Origin: Bifidobacterium saguini DSM 23967
GTDB taxonomy: Bacteria > Actinomycetota > Actinomycetes > Actinomycetales > Bifidobacteriaceae
Length of the DNA stretch: 64,000 nucleotides
Direction of reading: 5' to 3'
NCBI RefSeq assembly: GCF_000741715.1
Contig: NZ_JGZN01000013.1
Span: 241,388-305,387 of the forward strand
Shown here: positions 59,975 through 64,000 of the stretch, piece by piece
How positions within the stretch are numbered: the first letter of the stretch is position 1
Layout: each line of letters starts with the position of its first letter
Program-made: the position numbers and the translations under genes
The notes under the pieces: model-generated
What the model was told of the DNA's origin: nothing
Seen by the model: only the letters and a program-made list of their open reading frames with translations
Databases searched by the model: none

Positions 59975-62152
59975 ATGACGTCACCAGCCATCTCCAAGCC
60001 TGCCGCCGCCGCGAATCCTACAAAATCCGCGATCAGTTCGCGCCCTCATACGCAACTTGCCCGCCTTGGCACCATCGCCCGGTGGACACTAGCGGTATTG
60101 GCTTGCTTGTGGCTGTCGTTGTGCACTGCCGTCGGCCCGTTGTATTGGGATTTTGAAACCGGCACCATCGCACACTGGAACTGGGCGAATACCGCAATCT
60201 TCATTGGCTCATTCGTCATCTATTTCGGCATTATCGTTGCCTTGGTGAGATTCGCTGCAATCGGCCATGCGCTTCCCGCCAAGCTGAGCGAACAGCTGCG
60301 CACTGCAAAGCAGCAGTTCTTCGCGAGCGCCGGTAGTACCAAGCGTCGCCACGATGCTGACAACAACAATTCTGAATCATCAACAGACATCGGAAGCACA
60401 GCTGATGCTGCAACCAGTAAGAATAAGCGCAAAACCCGTTTTCATATCTCTCCTCAACGCATCGCTACGGCGGTAGCACAGGCGCTGCTGTTCTGCCAGC
60501 GTTGGATTATCCGCGGCACGAACCGATTCTGGAAACTCCTGCTCGTATTCTTCATTGGCTGGCTGTGGGTGCCCACCACGCTGCTTGCTGCATTTGGTGC
60601 TGACGTTCGTTCGCAGATACGCGAATTCAGCTGGGCCTGGAACCAGTGGACTGGATTGAAGCAGCCTTATATCGGCTTCTTCTCATTCGTGCCGATGGAC
60701 ATCTACCCCACCGCGCACTATATGTGGCCGTCCAACCCCACGTATTTGACTGACCAGCACAATATTGTGCTCACGTTGATTTACGGTGCAACGGCTGCAT
60801 TCTCCCGTTATGTGACCGGTTCGAATGATGCAGGCATTGTGGTGCTCGCCGCCCTGCAAATGTTGTTCGCCGTATTCTGCTGTGCGGCAGCCGCCCATCG
60901 ATTCTTGAACCGACCGTGGCTGAGTGCCGCCGATACTTCCGCGTACACCGCTACGGATTCAGCTGTGCCTCAACAGGCTGGTGGCTTGGCTCGTTTCCTG
61001 ATTCTTCTCTTCTTCATGGTGTGCCCGCTGGCTGTATTCGCCACTATTTCTCTGACCAAATCGCCGTTGTTCGCGTTCGCATTCGTCTGGTGGTTTGGTA
61101 TCTGGTACGAGCTCACACAGACCTGGAGGCCAGCAGCCAAGTGGCGTATGCGCAGCAAGAACAACCAGCACCATGCTGTACAGCCGATTATCCGATTGCC
61201 GCGCCATAGCTTCCTTGCCTTTATCGTCTCTACTGCAGTGATGCTGATTTCCGCTAAATACGCGTGGTATATCATCGCTTTGCAAATCGTGCTGGCACTT
61301 ATCGCCGACCGCCGCCGCTGGGCTACCTATGTTGCCGCGCTGCTCATTCCCACAGTGCTGATTCACGGCGGCATCTCCTATGCCATCTCATCGAATATGA
61401 TTATCGGCGGCGATCCGATTGAAAGCCGCGGTGTGCAGCTGCAGATGATCGCCCGCGTGGCGCAGCGCAACCCCGATGGCATTTCAAATGAGGCCATGAA
61501 GAACCTCTCCCCCGTGTTCAACAAGGATCAGATGGCTGACGCATACTTCCAGCAGGATGCCGATCCGGTGAAGTCCTCGGGTATTCAAGCCAAAAAAGTG
61601 AGCTACAAGTGGCGCACGGTCACGCCGGAGGATATGGCGAATTTCAATACTGCTTGGCTCGATATCATCAAAGACAATCCGGTGATTGCACTCGATGCGC
61701 TGCTGGCCAAATGCTTCGGCTATTTCAATGTGACCGATCTGCCGTATGTTTCGATGGATTATTACGTCAGCAGCGACTATGTGCAGAAGAATTCCGCATG
61801 GATTAAGTACTACAACCATGACTGGCGTGAACAAATCACTCACTTCACCCAAAGCTGGGGCAAGATTCCAGTCATTGGTTGGCCTACGCATGGCAATTTC
61901 TATGTGGTACTGACGTTGCTTATCGGTGCTGCCGAAGTGATTCGCCGCCGCTGGCTCACGCTGATGACGCATATCCCACTGCTGTTGCTGATGGGTGTGA
62001 TGATTACTGCCCCGGCTAATAATTTCGAACGTCATATGCTTCCGGTGGCCTTTGTATTCGGTTTTGTTGTGCTTACATACTGGCGTGAGTCGCGTGCCGA
62101 GCTGGCTACAGCCGCGGCTTCAACGCCGATGATGCTCAGCAGCCGCGCATAG
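59975..62152 (+). CDS. Large multi-pass membrane protein (possibly DUF6020)
   Basis: 725 residues from the ATG at 59975. About twelve membrane helices, with a charged linker near residues 110-165 (NNNSESSTDIGSTADAATSKNKRKTR). A large outer loop before the C-terminal helices contains DPIESRGVQLQMIARVAQRNPDGI and NFERHMLPVAFVFG. Its layout resembles membrane glycosyltransferases, and it looks like the DUF6020 group, but I see no catalytic motif that I can name. A -10-like TACCAT lies 9 bases before the ATG with no ribosome site, so the message may be leaderless. Confidence 0.7.
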   Translation: MTSPAISKPAAAANPTKSAISSRPHTQLARLGTIARWTLAVLACLWLSLCTAVGPLYWDFETGTIAHWNWANTAIFIGSFVIYFGIIVALVRFAAIGHALPAKLSEQLRTAKQQFFASAGSTKRRHDADNNNSESSTDIGSTADAATSKNKRKTRFHISPQRIATAVAQALLFCQRWIIRGTNRFWKLLLVFFIGWLWVPTTLLAAFGADVRSQIREFSWAWNQWTGLKQPYIGFFSFVPMDIYPTAHYMWPSNPTYLTDQHNIVLTLIYGATAAFSRYVTGSNDAGIVVLAALQMLFAVFCCAAAAHRFLNRPWLSAADTSAYTATDSAVPQQAGGLARFLILLFFMVCPLAVFATISLTKSPLFAFAFVWWFGIWYELTQTWRPAAKWRMRSKNNQHHAVQPIIRLPRHSFLAFIVSTAVMLISAKYAWYIIALQIVLALIADRRRWATYVAALLIPTVLIHGGISYAISSNMIIGGDPIESRGVQLQMIARVAQRNPDGISNEAMKNLSPVFNKDQMADAYFQQDADPVKSSGIQAKKVSYKWRTVTPEDMANFNTAWLDIIKDNPVIALDALLAKCFGYFNVTDLPYVSMDYYVSSDYVQKNSAWIKYYNHDWREQITHFTQSWGKIPVIGWPTHGNFYVVLTLLIGAAEVIRRRWLTLMTHIPLLLLMGVMITAPANNFERHMLPVAFVFGFVVLTYWRESRAELATAAASTPMMLSSRA

Positions 62153-62197
62153 GAACCCGTATAAGGCACTTGTAGCTCAAGCATCAAGGTTTACACT

Positions 62198-63094
62198 ATG
62201 GTTATGCCTTCAGACTTTCTTGATCTTCTAGCCGCCGACGCAGCTGACGCCAACGACGTTTCCGCTGCAGACCGGATACGCAAGGTTCTGTTTGAATGTC
62301 TGTTCCATCAACTTTCCGATCAACGTGTCACATCGTTGTTTACTTTGCTTGGATTTACCGGTGAATTCGACTGCTATGCCATCGCTGGTTATCCTGCAAG
62401 GTCCTCTGTACGAACCCGTAAAACCATCGAGAAAATCGTATCGGACTTCGGTGGAGTATGCATTACTGCCGAACATACATTGCATTCCCCGCTTGCGGCT
62501 GAGCAGGGTGGTTCGTCATTCGATAGTACGGTGGATAAGTCTGTGGATAAGTCGGCAAAACAGTCCGGTAATACTGTGGTTGTGGCATTGATTCGCCCGG
62601 TGGGTGCAGCAACGCCTGAGGTGATTTGCAATACGATTGCCTCGGAGTTCGACGATGCGCGTGCTTTGACGTTAGGACCTCAACTGCATGGCGCGAATGG
62701 TGCTATGCGTTCCATTCGTACGGCTTTGTACTGTTTGCAAGCGGCACCAGCATTGGCTGCTGCAGTGCCGCAATTACCCCGCCCATTACGCAATGATGAT
62801 GCATTGCCCGAGCGTGCGATGATTGGTGATCCTGATGCGCGTAAGGAACTAGTGGACGTGGTGTATGGCAGCTTGGCCGCAGCAGGACCAGATGATCCAA
62901 CGCTAGTGACGGTTTCGACGTTTTTGAAGTATGGCGGTTCACTGGAGACGGCAGCTAAGGAACTAAACGTGCATCCGAATACGATTCGGTACCGTTTGAA
63001 GCGTGCAGCCGAATCGACGGGCTGGGATGCTTCCGACCCGCGTGAGGCGTTTGTGCTCTCCTGTGCGATTGCATTGGGCCATATGGCTGCTTAG
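62198..63094 (+). CDS. PucR-family transcriptional regulator
   Basis: 298 residues. The N-terminal part (about 1-190) is a sensing domain with no clear motif. The C-terminal HTH is the PucR type: TVSTFLKYGGSLETAAKELNVHPNTIRYRLKRAAESTG, about residues 240-277. FasR of Streptomyces, an activator of fatty acid synthesis genes, has this fold, so a link with the fas operon is possible; position alone does not prove it. The first ATG is at 62198, and a second in-frame ATG lies at 62204. Confidence 0.8.
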   Translation: MVMPSDFLDLLAADAADANDVSAADRIRKVLFECLFHQLSDQRVTSLFTLLGFTGEFDCYAIAGYPARSSVRTRKTIEKIVSDFGGVCITAEHTLHSPLAAEQGGSSFDSTVDKSVDKSAKQSGNTVVVALIRPVGAATPEVICNTIASEFDDARALTLGPQLHGANGAMRSIRTALYCLQAAPALAAAVPQLPRPLRNDDALPERAMIGDPDARKELVDVVYGSLAAAGPDDPTLVTVSTFLKYGGSLETAAKELNVHPNTIRYRLKRAAESTGWDASDPREAFVLSCAIALGHMAA

Positions 63095-63117
63095 GCAGAA
63101 TTGCCACGAACGCAAAA

Positions 63118-63151
63118 GGGCCTCTATGAAACTAGTGCTCCATAGAGGCCC
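63118..63151 (+). terminator. Terminator after the PucR-type gene
   Basis: Perfect 11-bp stem GGGCCTCTATG (63118-63128) with CATAGAGGCCC (63141-63151), followed by TCGTCTTTGTTTG on the plus strand. Confidence 0.85.
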
Positions 63152-63276
63152 TCGTCTTTGTTTGTATACCGCGAATATCGGTATACGGATGCATCGCGCA
63201 TTGGCTGACGCGCATATGTAAGGCGCCGTGTCGTAATTACCGTTGTTATTCGTTACGTAGGAAAAGGAGAATAAAA

Positions 63277-63306
63277 AAAGTCCGACATCGATTGATGTCG
63301 GACTTT
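63277..63306 (-). terminator. rRNA operon terminator
   Basis: Stem AAAGTCCGACATC with GATGTCGGACTTT and a 4-base loop; on the minus strand it is followed by a run of T (TTTTTTTA). It lies 12 bp past the 5S gene and ends the rrn operon; it can also stop plus-strand read-through. Confidence 0.9.
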
Positions 63307-63318
63307 AATAAGTTTAAA

Positions 63319-63435
63319 TGCGGCGGTGTGCTACTCTCCCACACCCTGTCGGGTGCAGTACCATCGCCGTGCCAGGCCTTAGCTTCCGGGTTCGGAATGG
63401 GACCGGGCGTCTCCCCTGGGCCATGACCGCCGCAA
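63319..63435 (-). rRNA. rrf: 5S ribosomal RNA
   Basis: About 117 nt. The ends TTGCGGCGG and CCGCCGCA pair, and the inner words CCGAACCCGGAAGCTAAG and GGGTGTGGGAGAGTAGC are universal 5S landmarks. It is read in the minus direction after 23S; ends are accurate to a few bases. Confidence 0.96.
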
Positions 63436-63609
63436 ATCTTCTGTTATACGGTCCAAGACCATGTCTTGGCCGGCATGTGGTGGTTCGGGGACCGGATGGT
63501 GGACGCTTCCTGATGTTCGTTTTCCGATGTTCCGCGACGATGCAGTGTCTTTCTGTCGTCCGCGTGTCATTGTGCGCAGCACGGTCGCCGACAATCGAAG
63601 GTGTCGGCG

Positions 63610-64000
<391 letters not shown>

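Overview
This window looks like a Bifidobacterium chromosome segment. It carries a single-chain bacterial type I fatty acid synthase of about 3,276 residues followed by a separate acpS, an accBC/accD acyl-CoA carboxylase pair, an Arg/Asp-tailed PNPase next to rpsO, LPXTG pilin-like genes, an amylosucrase, and a glycoside-hydrolase locus with a CUT1-type ABC importer that lacks its own ATPase. I cannot fix the species from sequence alone.

Layout. 1-5033 (minus strand): two tandem DUF2207 membrane proteins, the first running off the left edge, behind lemA. 5393-7863 (plus): a MacB/FtsX-type ABC permease and its ATPase. 8094-9044: a DUF559-like nuclease-fold protein. 9265-12582 (minus): rpsO and pnp. 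12712-15084: a membrane protein, a gene split by an 11-G tract (candidate phase-variable locus), a repeat-rich gap and an unknown gene. 15184-19371 (minus): a two-gene pilin-like locus with no sortase. 19658-19731: tRNA-Gly(UCC). 19857-36377 (minus): amylosucrase, acpS, fas, accD, accBC. 36817-38568: bioY and birA, convergent around three hairpins. 38949-59884: a large glycan-utilisation regulon. 59975-63094: a large membrane protein and a PucR-type regulator. 63319-64000 (minus): 5S rRNA and the 3' end of 23S rRNA.

The most interesting system is 38949-59884. It encodes cellobiose phosphorylase (GH94), an esterase, a TetR regulator, a divergent ROK protein, GH42 beta-galactosidase, GH43, a YicI-like GH31 alpha-xylosidase, GH3, GH29 alpha-fucosidase, an SGNH esterase, an LplABC-type binding protein with two permeases, and a DUF624 protein. 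None of the enzymes has a visible signal peptide. Together they match, linkage by linkage, cytosolic breakdown of imported, possibly acetylated and fucosylated, xyloglucan oligosaccharides. Four copies of an AT-rich 24-bp palindrome lie just upstream of the four main transcription starts and are the likely operators, probably for the TetR protein. No endo-xyloglucanase is seen, which suggests scavenging of oligosaccharides released by other organisms.

The fatty-acid block (accBC, accD, fas, acpS) has a second unusual feature. Small palindromic repeats sit in frame inside fas linkers and at the accBC C-terminus, the fas 3' end is duplicated, and acpS contains a stretch nearly identical to the nearby tRNA-Gly gene. 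bioY and birA supply biotin and attach it to the AccBC carrier domain, so they fit functionally with this block.
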